Origin: FEN-1191 sp964528845
GTDB taxonomy: Bacteria > Pseudomonadota > Gammaproteobacteria > Steroidobacterales > Steroidobacteraceae
Direction of reading: 5' to 3'
DNA length: 64,000 nucleotides
Assembly: GCA_964528845.1 (NCBI GenBank)
Contig: CAZGVE010000008.1
Coordinates: 36,266-100,265 of the forward strand
The notes under the pieces are model-generated. The model saw nothing but the letters and a program-made list of their open reading frames with translations. It searched no databases and was not told the origin of the DNA. A program made the translations under genes and the position numbers. This document shows positions 17,403 to 26,817 of the stretch, piece by piece (the stretch's first letter is position 1; every line of letters starts with the position of its first letter).

Positions 17403-17762
17403 ATGAACCTGCAATCCGAGATCTCCTACTTTGGCGAGCTGCAGCTGGTCGACCAGGCCCGGCTGCTCGCGGTATTCGTGCACGAGCTCACGGTCGAGGC
17501 GCGTACCGCCTACGGTCCGGGCGTCGAGCAGGTGCAGGACGGGGCGCGACTGCGCTTCGTGAACGAGATTGTCTGCCGCCTGGCGCGCTTCATCGAGCAG
17601 CTGCTCGCCGATGATCCCGCGCGGCCGGGCGACGACGTGCTGATGCGCATGCTGCTCTCGCCACGGGCCGACAAGGGCACGGAACGGATGGTCCAGAAGG
17701 CCTATCAGCGCGCTATCCACGGCTTCGATCGCTACGACACCACGGTCGCGATGGACAAGTAG
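17403..17762 (+). CDS. Small conserved-looking protein of unknown function
   Basis: 119 aa from the ATG at 17403 (an upstream in-frame start at 17370 would run through the spacer hairpin region). The sequence is soluble and mostly helical: SEISYFGELQLVDQARLLAV, then RFVNEIVCRLARFIEQLLAD and YQRAIHGFDRYDTTVAMDK. No signal peptide, membrane segment or known motif. The gene lies between the motor operon and the antiporter gene (25 nt downstream) and could be transcribed with either. I do not recognise the family. Confidence 0.6.
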   Translation: MNLQSEISYFGELQLVDQARLLAVFVHELTVEARTAYGPGVEQVQDGARLRFVNEIVCRLARFIEQLLADDPARPGDDVLMRMLLSPRADKGTERMVQKAYQRAIHGFDRYDTTVAMDK

Positions 17763-17787
17763 CGCGGCTGCACCTAACGTCCTGCCG

Positions 17788-19761
17788 GTGCCCGTAACGT
17801 CTCTCGGCCAGGTTCTGGTACTGCTCGCAGCCTCGGTGCTGGTGGTGGCGCTGGCCCGGCGCGTCGGTTTGCCGCCGATCCTCGGCTACCTTGCCGTCGG
17901 CATCGTGCTCGGGCCACACGCGTTTGCGGTGCTGCCCGATGACGAGCAGACGCACGCGATCGCCGGTATCGGCGTCGTGTTCCTGCTGTTCACGCTCGGC
18001 CTCGAGTTCGCCTACCCGCGCATGATGGCGATGCGCCGCGAGGTCTTCGGACTCGGTGCGTTGCAGACGCTGCTGGTCGGCGGCGCCGGTGCGGTGGTCG
18101 CGCATGCGCTCGGCGTGGGCTGGCCGAGCGCCAGCGTGGCGGGCGGTGCGCTCACCATGTGCTCCACAGCGATCGTGCTGCGGCAGCTCGGCGATCAGGA
18201 CGAGCTCAACCGCACGCATGGCCGCCTGTCATTCGCGGTGCTGCTGTTCCAGGACCTGGCCTTCGTGCCGCTGCTCGCGATCGCTACCGTGCTGGCGCAG
18301 GGCGGAGTGGGGTTCGGCGCAGCTGGAGCACTGCGCCTGGTCGGCCTGGGGCTCATAGCACTGGTGGTCGTGATAGCGCTCGGCCGCTGGGCGCTGCGGC
18401 CGCTGCTGTACGCGATCGCCCATAGCCGACTGCGCGAGCTGTTCACGCTTGCGGCGCTGCTGGTCGTACTGACCGAGGCGTGGATCACCCAGTGGTTGGG
18501 GCTGTCGATGGCACTCGGCGCGTTCCTCGCGGGCATGACCTTCGCCGAGACCGAATACCGGCACCAGATCGAGGCGGTGATCCGGCCGTTTCGCGAGCTG
18601 CTGCTCGGACTGTTCTTCATATCGGTCGGAATGCTGCTCGATTTGCACGTGCTGGCGGCGAACTTCCTGCGCATCGCCGCAGTGCTGGTGGCGCTCGTCG
18701 TCGCGAAGGCGCTGCTGTCGGCGCTGGCGACGCGAGCCTTCGTGACCAGCCCCTTCAAGGCCCTGCGCACCGGACTGGTGCTGGCCGGGGGCGGGGAATT
18801 CGGTGTCGCGCTGCTGACGATCCTGACGCAGGGTCGGGAGCTGCTGCCGCCGAAGTTTGCCCAGACGCTGCTGGCGACGGTGGTGCTCGGAATGATCCTG
18901 AGCCCAGTGATCATCCGTTACAACCGGCGCATCGCGCGCATGTTGCTGCGCGAAGCCGGGCCGCCGCGCAGCCCGGCGCTGCCCGAGAACGGGATTCCCA
19001 GCGAACTCGCGCAGCGCGAGCACGTGATTGTCTGCGGCTTCGGCCGTGTCGGTCACAACCTCTCGCGGGTGCTCGAATCCCAGGGCTTCGAGTATCTGGC
19101 CGTCGACCTGGATCCCGCGAACGTGCGCGCGGCGCGCCAGGCAGGTCAGTCGGTCGTGTTCGGCGATTGCGCCGATGAGGAGCTGCTGCGCAGTCTCGGC
19201 GTCGATCGCGCGACGGTCGTGATCATTACCTTCGCCGCGCCGGCTATCGCACTCGGGGTCGTACGCGCCGTGCGCCGGCTGCGCAGCGACGTGCCGGTGC
19301 TGGTTCGGACCGCGGACGACGCGGGGCTGCGCGAACTTGCCGAGGCCGGCGCGACCGAGGTGGTGCCGGAGACCTTCGAGGCGAGTCTGACTCTGGTCTC
19401 GCAGGCCCTCACCCTGCTGCACCTGCCTTCTCCGCAGGTGCTGCGGATCGTCGAATCCCTGCGCCGGCAACGCTATTCGACGCTGCGTACGATGGCCGGT
19501 GCGATGCCCGCGGAGGATGACTCGACGGGCGGTGAAGGCCTGCGCACGGTCGTGTTGCCGCCGCAGGCCTGGGCGGTCGGACGGCGCCTGGCCGAGGTGC
19601 GCGCGCGCGGCGCGGAGGTTGCCTTCACGGCGATCCGCCGTCAGGGGATTACCGGGCGCGAACCGGACGGGGAGACCGAATTGCGCGAGGGCGACGTGGT
19701 CGTGATCTACGGCACCGCGGAGGCGCTCGAGCATGCCGAAGCCGTGCTGCTGGCCGGTTAG
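17788..19761 (+). CDS. CPA2-family K+/H+ (or Na+/H+) antiporter with RCK domains, KefB/KefC/YbaL type
   Basis: 657 aa from a GTG. The first about 385 residues form the Na+/H+ exchanger membrane domain with many hydrophobic segments; LLFQDLAFVPLLAI and FAETEYRHQIEAVIRPFREL are typical of KefB/KefC. A TrkA-N/RCK nucleotide-binding domain begins near residue 410 with VIVCGFGRVGHNLSRVL and contains the acidic VDLDP loop. A TrkA-C-like domain closes the protein (about 580-657: LREGDVVVIYGTAEALEHAE). RCK domains gate such carriers in response to NAD(H), glutathione adducts or other ligands. No ancillary KefF/KefG flavoprotein gene is adjacent, so glutathione control is unproven. Confidence 0.88.
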   Translation: MPVTSLGQVLVLLAASVLVVALARRVGLPPILGYLAVGIVLGPHAFAVLPDDEQTHAIAGIGVVFLLFTLGLEFAYPRMMAMRREVFGLGALQTLLVGGAGAVVAHALGVGWPSASVAGGALTMCSTAIVLRQLGDQDELNRTHGRLSFAVLLFQDLAFVPLLAIATVLAQGGVGFGAAGALRLVGLGLIALVVVIALGRWALRPLLYAIAHSRLRELFTLAALLVVLTEAWITQWLGLSMALGAFLAGMTFAETEYRHQIEAVIRPFRELLLGLFFISVGMLLDLHVLAANFLRIAAVLVALVVAKALLSALATRAFVTSPFKALRTGLVLAGGGEFGVALLTILTQGRELLPPKFAQTLLATVVLGMILSPVIIRYNRRIARMLLREAGPPRSPALPENGIPSELAQREHVIVCGFGRVGHNLSRVLESQGFEYLAVDLDPANVRAARQAGQSVVFGDCADEELLRSLGVDRATVVIITFAAPAIALGVVRAVRRLRSDVPVLVRTADDAGLRELAEAGATEVVPETFEASLTLVSQALTLLHLPSPQVLRIVESLRRQRYSTLRTMAGAMPAEDDSTGGEGLRTVVLPPQAWAVGRRLAEVRARGAEVAFTAIRRQGITGREPDGETELREGDVVVIYGTAEALEHAEAVLLAG

Positions 19762-19769
19762 AGGTTAGA

Positions 19770-22511
19770 ATGCCGCCCCCCATGAACGGCCAGGACAGCA
19801 GTTTCACGGCGCGACACCTGCCGCTGCGCGAGGACATCGAGGCGCTGGGCGAGCTGATGCGTCAGGTGTTGCGAGAGCAGGGCGGCGACGAGCTGCTGCA
19901 GCTGTTCGAGCAGGACCGGGAGATCGCCGTGCGTGCACGCGAGGGCGCCGCCGGTGCCTTCGACGCCCTGGCGGTGCGCGTGCGGGGACGAGCGCCGCGG
20001 GTGGCGCGCGAATTACTGCGCGCATTCTCCTCCTGGTTCCAGCTGACCAATCTCGCCGAGCGCGTGCACCGCATCCGCCGTCGCCGCGAGTATTTCCGGC
20101 GCGATCGCGAGCGCCCTCAGCCCGGTGGTGTCGGGGATGCGCTGTCCGAACTCAAGGCGGGCGGCCTTGGTCTCGAGGACGTCCTGCAGCTGATGGCACA
20201 GCTGTCGATCGAACCGGTGCTGCTGGCCCATCCAATCGAGTCGGCCCGGCGTACGACGCTGCGCCGGCAGCAGCGCGTAGCCGGCTTGCTGCTCGAGCGC
20301 GACAACATGAACCTGGCGCCGCACGAGCAGCGTTCGCTGCTCGAGCGGGTGCGCAGCGAAGTCAGCATCGACTGGCAGACCGAAGAGCATCCGCGCGAGC
20401 GCCTGACGGTCGCCGACGAGCGCGAGCACGCGATCTTCTACCTCGCGGAGGTGCTCTACCGCATCATCCCCGCCTTCTACCAGGAGATCGCCACGGCGCT
20501 GGCGCGACTCTATGACGTCTCGCCGGAGGCCATTGAACTGCCGGTGATCGTGCGCTTCGGCACCTGGGTGGGCGGGGACATGGAAGCCTCGGCGGACGTG
20601 CACGCGAAGAGCATCCGCGAGACGCTGCTGCGCTTTCAGCAGGTCATCATCAACAACTACTACGAAGAGTGCCAGCAACTCGCGCAGGTGCTGTCCCAGA
20701 GCGAGCGGCGCGTCGGCGTGTCCGCCGAGGTGATGGGGCGGCTCGAGGAGTACCGCACGCTGCTGCCGGGCGCGCCGGGCATCGCCCCCTCCAGGCATGA
20801 CCGGATGCCGTACCGCGCGCTACTCGGCCAGATCGCCGAGCGTCTGCATGCGACCTACGACGGCCGCGCGAGCGGCTACCAGCATCCGGCGCAGTTCCGG
20901 GCCGACATCGCCCTGATTGCGCACAGCCTGCTGGCGCACCGCGGCGCTCACGCCGGCTACTATCCGGTACGGCGGCTGCTTGCGCGCATCGACACCTTTG
21001 GCTTCCACCTGGCGAGCCTGGATCTCAAGGCTCACACCAGCGTGCACCAGGCGGTGCTCGCACAGGGCCTGGACGATCCGCAATGGCCGGCGCGCACGCC
21101 CGCCGAGCGACATGCACGGCTGGTCGATGTGCTCGAGCGCGACCTGGCGCCCGCCGGCCCGCTCGATGCCCTGGGCAAGCGCACCCTCGCGGTGTTCGAC
21201 GCTATCGTGCAATGCCGGCACCGCTACGGCGATGATGCGATCGGACTCTATATCGTCAGCGGGGCTGCCGAAGCCGACGACGTACTCGCCCCTCTGGTGC
21301 TGGCACGTTGGGCCGAAGCCTACGACAAGGGCAGCGGCCAGGTCGCGCTCGACGTGGCGCCGCAGTTCGACAGCGTCGCGACCCTCGAGCGCTGCGGCGC
21401 ACTGATGCGCGAACTGCTCTCCGACGCCGTGTACCAGCGGCACCTGGAAGCGCGCGGCAGCAAGCAGACCGTGCTGATCGGCTACTCGCACAGCAGCCAG
21501 GAGAGCGGCATGGTCGCTTCGCGCCACGCCGCCTACCGTGCGCAGCGTCACCTGACCGCCGCGCTCGACCAGGCTCGGGAGAAGCACGTGCTCATCTACA
21601 GCCGCGGCGGCAGCGTACCGCGCGGCGGTGGCCGGATCGACGAGCTGCTGCGGGCCGCGCCGGCGGAATCGGTCAGCGGCGTGCTGCGCTTCACCGAGCA
21701 GGGCGAGAGCATCAGCCAGAACTATGGACTGCGGCCCAACGCGATGCGCACGCTCGAGCGTGCCTTCAGCACGCTCTCGCTCGCGACCCTGGCGGTCAGG
21801 CGCGGCGTGGCGGTGCGCGAGGGAGTGGCGCTGGCGGATTGCGCAGCGTTCGTTGCCGAGCACAGCGAGCGCGCCTGGCGCGGCCTGGTGGTCGAGCAGC
21901 CGCTGTTCGCCGATTACTTTCGCGCGGTGACGCCGATCGACGTGATCGAGCGCATGCACATCGGAGCGCAGCACGTTCCCGGCGGCGAGCGCCAAGGCTT
22001 GCAGGCGGTGCGGCCCGCGGCGTGGGTCTATGCATGGTCGCAGTCGCGGCACATGCTTCCAGGCTGGTACGGGGCGGGAACCGGACTGGCTAAAGCCGTC
22101 GCCGAACGCGGTCTGCCGCTGTTGCGCCTCTGCTACCGCGGCTGGCCGTTTTTCCACAACCTGATCGACGATACCGAATCGATGCTGGCGCGGACCGACA
22201 TGGCCATCGCCGCGCATTATGACCGCCTCGCCGGTCCGGAGCTGCGTCACTATGGCCCGCTGCTGCGCGAGGAATTCGAGCGCTGCGTGCAGCTGGTGCT
22301 CGAAATCAAGGAATGCACCGCGCTGCTGGATACCGACCGAACGCTGCAACGCGCCATCGCGATGCGCAACCCCTACGTCGACCCGATGAACCTGATGCAG
22401 GTCGAGCTGCTGGAACGCTGGCGCGGGAGCGGGCGGCAGAACCGCGAGCTGCTCGAGGCGCTCCAGGCGAGCGTCAGCGGCATGGCGCGCGGTCTGCAGC
22501 AGCTGGGGTGA
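19770..22511 (+). CDS. ppc: Phosphoenolpyruvate carboxylase homologue with divergent active site
   Basis: 913 aa, close to normal PEPC length; the ATG at 19770 has AGAGG 5 nt upstream (an ATG at 19782 is the alternative). The overall fold is clearly PEPC, with landmarks AHPIESARRT (H154), YSRGGSVPRGGG (R612, R618), RFTEQGE, and WSQSRHMLPGWYGAGTG near the C-terminus. Many residues invariant in working enzymes differ. HPTE is HPIE, GGDRDGNP is GGDMEASAD (268-276), PLFET is PQFDS (531-535), GYSDS is GYSHS (H574), the RQES arginine is K420, and the C-terminal NTG is replaced by QLG. Known enzymes use the E and D of the third and fourth motifs to bind Mg2+/Mn2+. The assigned role, oxaloacetate synthesis, is therefore doubtful. 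Confidence 0.75.
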   Translation: MPPPMNGQDSSFTARHLPLREDIEALGELMRQVLREQGGDELLQLFEQDREIAVRAREGAAGAFDALAVRVRGRAPRVARELLRAFSSWFQLTNLAERVHRIRRRREYFRRDRERPQPGGVGDALSELKAGGLGLEDVLQLMAQLSIEPVLLAHPIESARRTTLRRQQRVAGLLLERDNMNLAPHEQRSLLERVRSEVSIDWQTEEHPRERLTVADEREHAIFYLAEVLYRIIPAFYQEIATALARLYDVSPEAIELPVIVRFGTWVGGDMEASADVHAKSIRETLLRFQQVIINNYYEECQQLAQVLSQSERRVGVSAEVMGRLEEYRTLLPGAPGIAPSRHDRMPYRALLGQIAERLHATYDGRASGYQHPAQFRADIALIAHSLLAHRGAHAGYYPVRRLLARIDTFGFHLASLDLKAHTSVHQAVLAQGLDDPQWPARTPAERHARLVDVLERDLAPAGPLDALGKRTLAVFDAIVQCRHRYGDDAIGLYIVSGAAEADDVLAPLVLARWAEAYDKGSGQVALDVAPQFDSVATLERCGALMRELLSDAVYQRHLEARGSKQTVLIGYSHSSQESGMVASRHAAYRAQRHLTAALDQAREKHVLIYSRGGSVPRGGGRIDELLRAAPAESVSGVLRFTEQGESISQNYGLRPNAMRTLERAFSTLSLATLAVRRGVAVREGVALADCAAFVAEHSERAWRGLVVEQPLFADYFRAVTPIDVIERMHIGAQHVPGGERQGLQAVRPAAWVYAWSQSRHMLPGWYGAGTGLAKAVAERGLPLLRLCYRGWPFFHNLIDDTESMLARTDMAIAAHYDRLAGPELRHYGPLLREEFERCVQLVLEIKECTALLDTDRTLQRAIAMRNPYVDPMNLMQVELLERWRGSGRQNRELLEALQASVSGMARGLQQLG

Positions 22512-22586
22512 TATAACCCCCCGAACACGTGCTCATAACGGGTTTCCCGTATATCCTGCGCGCTCCCCACGGCACCGCTGGATCCC

Positions 22587-24251
22587 ATGTACCGCTACGA
22601 TGTCATCGACCAGACGCTGGTCAGCGAACGCGTCGCCCAGTTCCGCGACCAGACCCGGCGCTTCCTGGAAGGCAGCTTGAGCGAGGACGAATTCCGCGGC
22701 CTGCGGCTGCGCAATGGCCTGTACATCCAGCGTCACGCGCCGATGCTGCGGGTGTCGATACCGTATGGGCTGCTCTCGAGCGCTCAGCTGCGCATGCTGG
22801 CCCACATCGCGCGCCGCTACGACCGTGACTACGGACATTTCACGACGCGGCAGAACATCCAGTACAACTGGCCGCGCCTCGAGCAGGTGCCGGATATCCT
22901 CGCCGACCTGGCCAGCGTCGAGATGCACGCCATCCAGACCAGCGGCAACTGCATCCGAAACATCACTTCCGATCCGCTGGCCGGTGTCGCCCCCGATGAG
23001 CTGGCCGATCCGCGGCCGTACTGCGAGCTGATCCGGCAGTGGGCCACGCTGCACCCGGAATTCAACTACCTGCCGCGCAAGTTCAAGATCGCCGTGACCG
23101 GGTCGGCGGGCGATCGCGCGGCCGTCGAGGTGCACGACATCGGCGTGCGCCTGCGGGTCGACGCGGCCGGGCGGGTCAGCTTCGACATTCTTGCCGGCGG
23201 CGGTCTCGGCCGCACGCCAGTGATCGGCAAGCTGATCCGCACGCACCTGCCGGAGCAGGACCTGCTGGCCTATCTGGAGGCGATCCTGCGCGTCTACAAC
23301 CGGCACGGGCGTCGCGACAATCTTTACAAGTCGAGAATCAAGATCCTGGTGCGCGCGCTCGGCGTCGAGGAATTCACGCGCCAGGTCGAGCAGGAATTCG
23401 AGGGCAGCCGCGCGTTCGCGCCACAGATGAGCGCAGCGGCGGTCGCCCGGATGCGCTCCTGCTTCACCCTGCCGCCCTACGAGGTGCTGCCGGAGCTGCC
23501 GGCACCGGCAGCGAGCGCGGCCGACGCCGCCTTCGCCGCCTGGTACCGCCACAACACGGCGCGCCACCGCGTCACTGGCTATCGCATCGTGTTCGTATCG
23601 CTCAAGGCGCACGGCGAGGCTCCGGGAGACATCAGCGCCGGGCAGATGGATGCGCTCGCGGGGCTTGCCGATAACTGGAGTTTCGGCGAGCTGCGCGCGA
23701 CCCACGACCAGAACCTCGTGCTCTGCGACGTGCCGCAGCACGGCTTGCGAGAGCTGTGGCGCGCGCTCGATGCGCTGCGGCTCGCGACGCCGAACATCGG
23801 CACGCTCACCGACATGATCTGCTGTCCGGGGCTGGATTTCTGCAGTCTTGCGAACGCCGGTTCGATCCCGATCGCCAAGCAGATCGACGAGCGATTCGAT
23901 GACTTCGACTATCTGTACGAGCTCGGGCCGATCGAGATAAAGATGTCGGGCTGCATGAACGCCTGCGGCCACCACCACATCGGCCACATCGGCATCCTTG
24001 GCGTCGACAAGCACGGGGAGGAGTGGTATCAGATCACGCTCGGGGGTTCATCGGCTGCGCCCGCGGCGCTCGGCGAGGTCATCGGTCCATCGGTGCGTAA
24101 AGCCGAGGTTGCCGAGACGATCGCGCGGATTCTCGAGGTCTACGTGCGCGAGCGCCGCAGCGAGGAGGAGCGTTTCCTCGACACGGTGCGTCGCATCGGC
24201 ATCGAACCATTCCAGGAGCGCGTGTATGCGGCGGATCATTCGGCGGCGTGA
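22587..24251 (+). CDS. cysI: Sulfite (or nitrite) reductase hemoprotein subunit, CysI-like
   Basis: 554 aa. Two-fold repeated sulfite/nitrite reductase architecture: the ferredoxin-like half-domain with HFTTRQNIQYNW (about 88-99), the siroheme-domain stretch QTSGNCIRNIT, and the metal-centre motifs CCPGLDFCSLANAG and MSGCMNACGHHHIGHIG. The last two provide the C-x5-C and C-x3-C cysteines that bridge siroheme and the 4Fe-4S cluster. No flavoprotein cysJ is nearby. Instead the next gene, overlapping by 26 nt, is a DUF934 protein, the usual partner of this form in proteobacteria. With cysH and cysG in the same window, sulfite reduction to sulfide is the likely role; nitrite is the alternative. 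Confidence 0.88.
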   Translation: MYRYDVIDQTLVSERVAQFRDQTRRFLEGSLSEDEFRGLRLRNGLYIQRHAPMLRVSIPYGLLSSAQLRMLAHIARRYDRDYGHFTTRQNIQYNWPRLEQVPDILADLASVEMHAIQTSGNCIRNITSDPLAGVAPDELADPRPYCELIRQWATLHPEFNYLPRKFKIAVTGSAGDRAAVEVHDIGVRLRVDAAGRVSFDILAGGGLGRTPVIGKLIRTHLPEQDLLAYLEAILRVYNRHGRRDNLYKSRIKILVRALGVEEFTRQVEQEFEGSRAFAPQMSAAAVARMRSCFTLPPYEVLPELPAPAASAADAAFAAWYRHNTARHRVTGYRIVFVSLKAHGEAPGDISAGQMDALAGLADNWSFGELRATHDQNLVLCDVPQHGLRELWRALDALRLATPNIGTLTDMICCPGLDFCSLANAGSIPIAKQIDERFDDFDYLYELGPIEIKMSGCMNACGHHHIGHIGILGVDKHGEEWYQITLGGSSAAPAALGEVIGPSVRKAEVAETIARILEVYVRERRSEEERFLDTVRRIGIEPFQERVYAADHSAA

Positions 24252-24732
24252 AGTCGTCGCCGATGCGGTTGGCTATCCGGGCGATTCGGCGCCGGAGGGC
24301 GCGGTGCGGGTGCTTGCCCTCGCTGACTGGCTCGCGGCCACGGCCGCGGACGCTGATACGCCCGCGGGCGTGCTGCTCGGCCCCACCGACGAGGTGGCGC
24401 TGCTGGCACCCCATCTCGGGCGAGTGCGGCTGGTCGTGATCGAGTTTCCAAAGCTCGCTGAAGGGCGCGGCTTTTCGCAGGCGCGGCTGCTGCGCGCGCG
24501 CTACGGATTCGACGGCGAGTTGCGTGCGCGCGGAGCGATCAAGCGCGACCAGCTGTATTTCCTGGCCCGTTGCGGCTTCGATGCTTTCGAGCTCGACCCG
24601 ACCGAGGATCCGGAGGCGGCGCTGGCGGCTTTCGAGGACTTCAGCGTGGCGAGCCAGGAGGGCAGCACGCGCCTGGTCGCCCCGCGTCAGCGTGCGACCG
24701 ATGGCACGCCGCCCTCAGCGCCGCAGCAATGA
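24226..24732 (+). CDS. DUF934 protein, sulfite-reduction partner
   Basis: 168 aa from the ATG at 24226, supported by AGGAG at 24214-24218; it begins inside the end of the reductase gene. Motifs typical of DUF934 are readable: VIEFPKLAEGRGFSQARLLR and GAIKRDQLYFLARCGFDAFEL. Family members are annotated as oxidoreductases probably involved in sulfite reduction and accompany flavoprotein-less CysI proteins, perhaps as an electron-transfer or assembly partner. The 3' end overlaps the convergent PP2C-kinase gene by 18 bp. Confidence 0.88.
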   Translation: MRRIIRRREVVADAVGYPGDSAPEGAVRVLALADWLAATAADADTPAGVLLGPTDEVALLAPHLGRVRLVVIEFPKLAEGRGFSQARLLRARYGFDGELRARGAIKRDQLYFLARCGFDAFELDPTEDPEAALAAFEDFSVASQEGSTRLVAPRQRATDGTPPSAPQQ

Positions 24733-26427
24733 GATAAGCAGCGCGAGTGCGAGCAGGGCGGCCACACCCTGCCAGAATCGCACCGGCGCACGTTCGTACA
24801 GCGTCGGCGGCCGGCGCACCGGGGCTGCAATGCGCGCAGGGCCGGCTTCCATCTCCATGGCAAACTCTCCCATGTCGCGCAGGCGCTCGGCCGGATCGGC
24901 TGCGAGCGCACGCCCGATGACGGCCTGAAGCCACGCCGGCAGGTCGGGACGCAACGCGCACAGCTCAACCGGACGTGCGCGGCGCGGCGGAGCGGCGGCA
25001 TCTCCGTTCCCATAGGGATATTCGCCGGTGAAAGCCACGAACATCGTGACTCCAAGCGCGTAGACGTCCGTTGCCTCGTTGCCCGCCTCGCCGGTGAACA
25101 TCTCCGGGGCCATGTATGCACGCGTACCGGGGATATCCTCCGGCGGGAAGTCCTCGAGTCCTGGAACGCGCACGACACCGAGGTCGATCAGCTTCAGCGA
25201 TCCGCCGGACTCGAGGATCACGTTATCCGGCTTGATGTCGCGATGGATGATACCGAGGCGGTGCAGCGCGGCGGCCGCCCGCGCGAGTTTGAGCGCGATA
25301 TTGCGTCCTTCCTCCAGCCCGATGGATGGGCGCCGCGCGGCCCGCACGTCCAACCGTTCGCCCTGGTAGAGCGGCATCACCGTATACAGGCAGGTCTGTC
25401 GTCCCGTCGGCAGCTCGATGGTCCGGCCGAGCCACGGGCAATTGGTGTGCGCGCCGACCCACGCCTCGCGCACGAACGCCGCGCGCTGCGCCGCGATCGC
25501 AGCTACCTGAGCCTTCGGGAACTTCAGCGCCACATCGCCGCCGTCGATCTCGTCCGTTGCGGCGTACAGCCGGCTATAGGTTCCATCGGACACCACCGTC
25601 CGAAGCACGAAGCCATCGACCGTCTCGCCCCCGGCGGGCACCGGGATCAGTGGCAGTTGCAGCAGTTCCGGCTCGATCTGGGAGGAATCCACCATCGACA
25701 GTCCGACGACGTCCAGCACGAGCGCGGTATGGTTGTCGTTGCTGCCAGAATCCAGCGCGGTCGCGGCCAGCTCACGCGCGGCATCCGCCGGCGCCGAGCC
25801 GCAGGATAGGATCTGCGCTATGGTCGCGTCCGACAGAAACGCGTGCACACCGTCGCTGCACAGCAGGAACCGATCGTGCAGCGCGAGCGGATGGCTCGCG
25901 TACTCGAGCCGCACTTCCGCCTCGACCCCAAGCGCCCGGTTCAGTACGTGCGAACGACCATCCCGACCCTCGCGCACGTGATCCGAGGTCAGCTGGCTCA
26001 ACCGGCCGCTCCGCAGTCGGTAGGCCCGTGTGTCGCCCGCGTGCAGCACGTGCACGCGTCGGCCGCGCAGCACCAGCGCAGTGAAGGTGCAGCCCATCCC
26101 GGATAGATCCGGATCGCGACGACCCTGCGAATACAGCCAGCCGTTGATCGAATTCAAGATCGTAGCCGCTGCGCGCTGCACTTCCATGGTGTCTGGAAGG
26201 TCGAACATCCCTCCGAGAAAAGTGCGTACTGCGGTCTCGGCCGCCACGCGACCGCCCTTGGTGCTGCCGATGCCGTCGGCGATGACCGCGATGACGTCGC
26301 GCCGCGGCTCGGGCAGCTCGGCGCCGAACACGGCACCGGCGAAATCCTCGTTGCGCGCCCGCGGTCCGATCTCGGAGCTGAAGCCTACGCTCGCCTGGAG
26401 ACCACTGATGCGCGCGTTCAGCACCAT
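24715..26427 (-). CDS. PP2C phosphatase-Ser/Thr kinase fusion, membrane-anchored
   Basis: 570 aa from the ATG at 26427, which has AGGTG 8 nt upstream; a GTG at 26436 abutting the previous stop is possible. Residues 15-245 are a PP2C-type phosphatase (RNEDFAGAVF, VIAVIADGIGSTKGG, HAGDTRAYRL, LLCSDGVHAFLS). Residues about 265-520 are a Hanks-type kinase with lysine K302 (VALKFPKA), catalytic loop H395-R-D-I-K-P-D-N, DLG in place of DFG, and an APE motif (AYMAPEMF). The last about 20 residues form one membrane segment followed by two arginines, so both enzymes face the cytoplasm. Such fusions occur in nitrate/ammonium-assimilation clusters; amtB lies divergently nearby. Substrates are unknown. 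Confidence 0.88.
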   Translation of the reverse strand: MVLNARISGLQASVGFSSEIGPRARNEDFAGAVFGAELPEPRRDVIAVIADGIGSTKGGRVAAETAVRTFLGGMFDLPDTMEVQRAAATILNSINGWLYSQGRRDPDLSGMGCTFTALVLRGRRVHVLHAGDTRAYRLRSGRLSQLTSDHVREGRDGRSHVLNRALGVEAEVRLEYASHPLALHDRFLLCSDGVHAFLSDATIAQILSCGSAPADAARELAATALDSGSNDNHTALVLDVVGLSMVDSSQIEPELLQLPLIPVPAGGETVDGFVLRTVVSDGTYSRLYAATDEIDGGDVALKFPKAQVAAIAAQRAAFVREAWVGAHTNCPWLGRTIELPTGRQTCLYTVMPLYQGERLDVRAARRPSIGLEEGRNIALKLARAAAALHRLGIIHRDIKPDNVILESGGSLKLIDLGVVRVPGLEDFPPEDIPGTRAYMAPEMFTGEAGNEATDVYALGVTMFVAFTGEYPYGNGDAAAPPRRARPVELCALRPDLPAWLQAVIGRALAADPAERLRDMGEFAMEMEAGPARIAAPVRRPPTLYERAPVRFWQGVAALLALALLISLLRR

Positions 26428-26436
26428 CGCCGGCAC

Positions 26437-26817
26437 CTAGTCATTGAGCCGGCAACGATCGTGCAGGAAATAGCCGCCAGTGCTCGACGCGATGACAACG
26501 GTGAGTTCTCCGGACTTGCGATCGAGAGTGTAGTTCCCGCCGTCCGCCGCGGCGTGCCAGGAGATCCGGGTGGCGCTGATGCGTGCCGGATTCGCATCGA
26601 CCGTATTCGCATTGAAGTTGATCGTGATCCGCCAGCTGGCGCCGCTGGCCAGATTGGTGCAAGTGATCGTTTGCTCGCCTTGTTGCGGTACATCCGTGGC
26701 AGCGGGACCCGCCAGCGGAAGGCAGAGCGCCACCATCAGCGCGATGATCAAAGCAGGATGCCGCGATGTCCGGCATGACGCTGCGACCATGCCGTGATTA
26801 CGGTAGTTGCTGTTCAT
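26437..26817 (-). CDS. Small secreted protein of unknown function
   Basis: 126 aa. An N-terminal signal peptide (hydrophobic LIIALMVALCLPLAG, cleavage near GPAAT) precedes a beta-rich domain of about 80 residues with two cysteines, ITCTNLASGASWRITINF at the start and HDRCRLND at the end, likely forming one disulfide. The middle contains ARISATRISWHAADGG-like and SGELTVVIASSTGGY strands. The ORF ends immediately before the phosphatase-kinase gene, so the two are almost certainly cotranscribed. I do not recognise the family; it could be a periplasmic ligand-binding or signalling partner. Confidence 0.65.
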   Translation of the reverse strand: MNSNYRNHGMVAASCRTSRHPALIIALMVALCLPLAGPAATDVPQQGEQTITCTNLASGASWRITINFNANTVDANPARISATRISWHAAADGGNYTLDRKSGELTVVIASSTGGYFLHDRCRLND

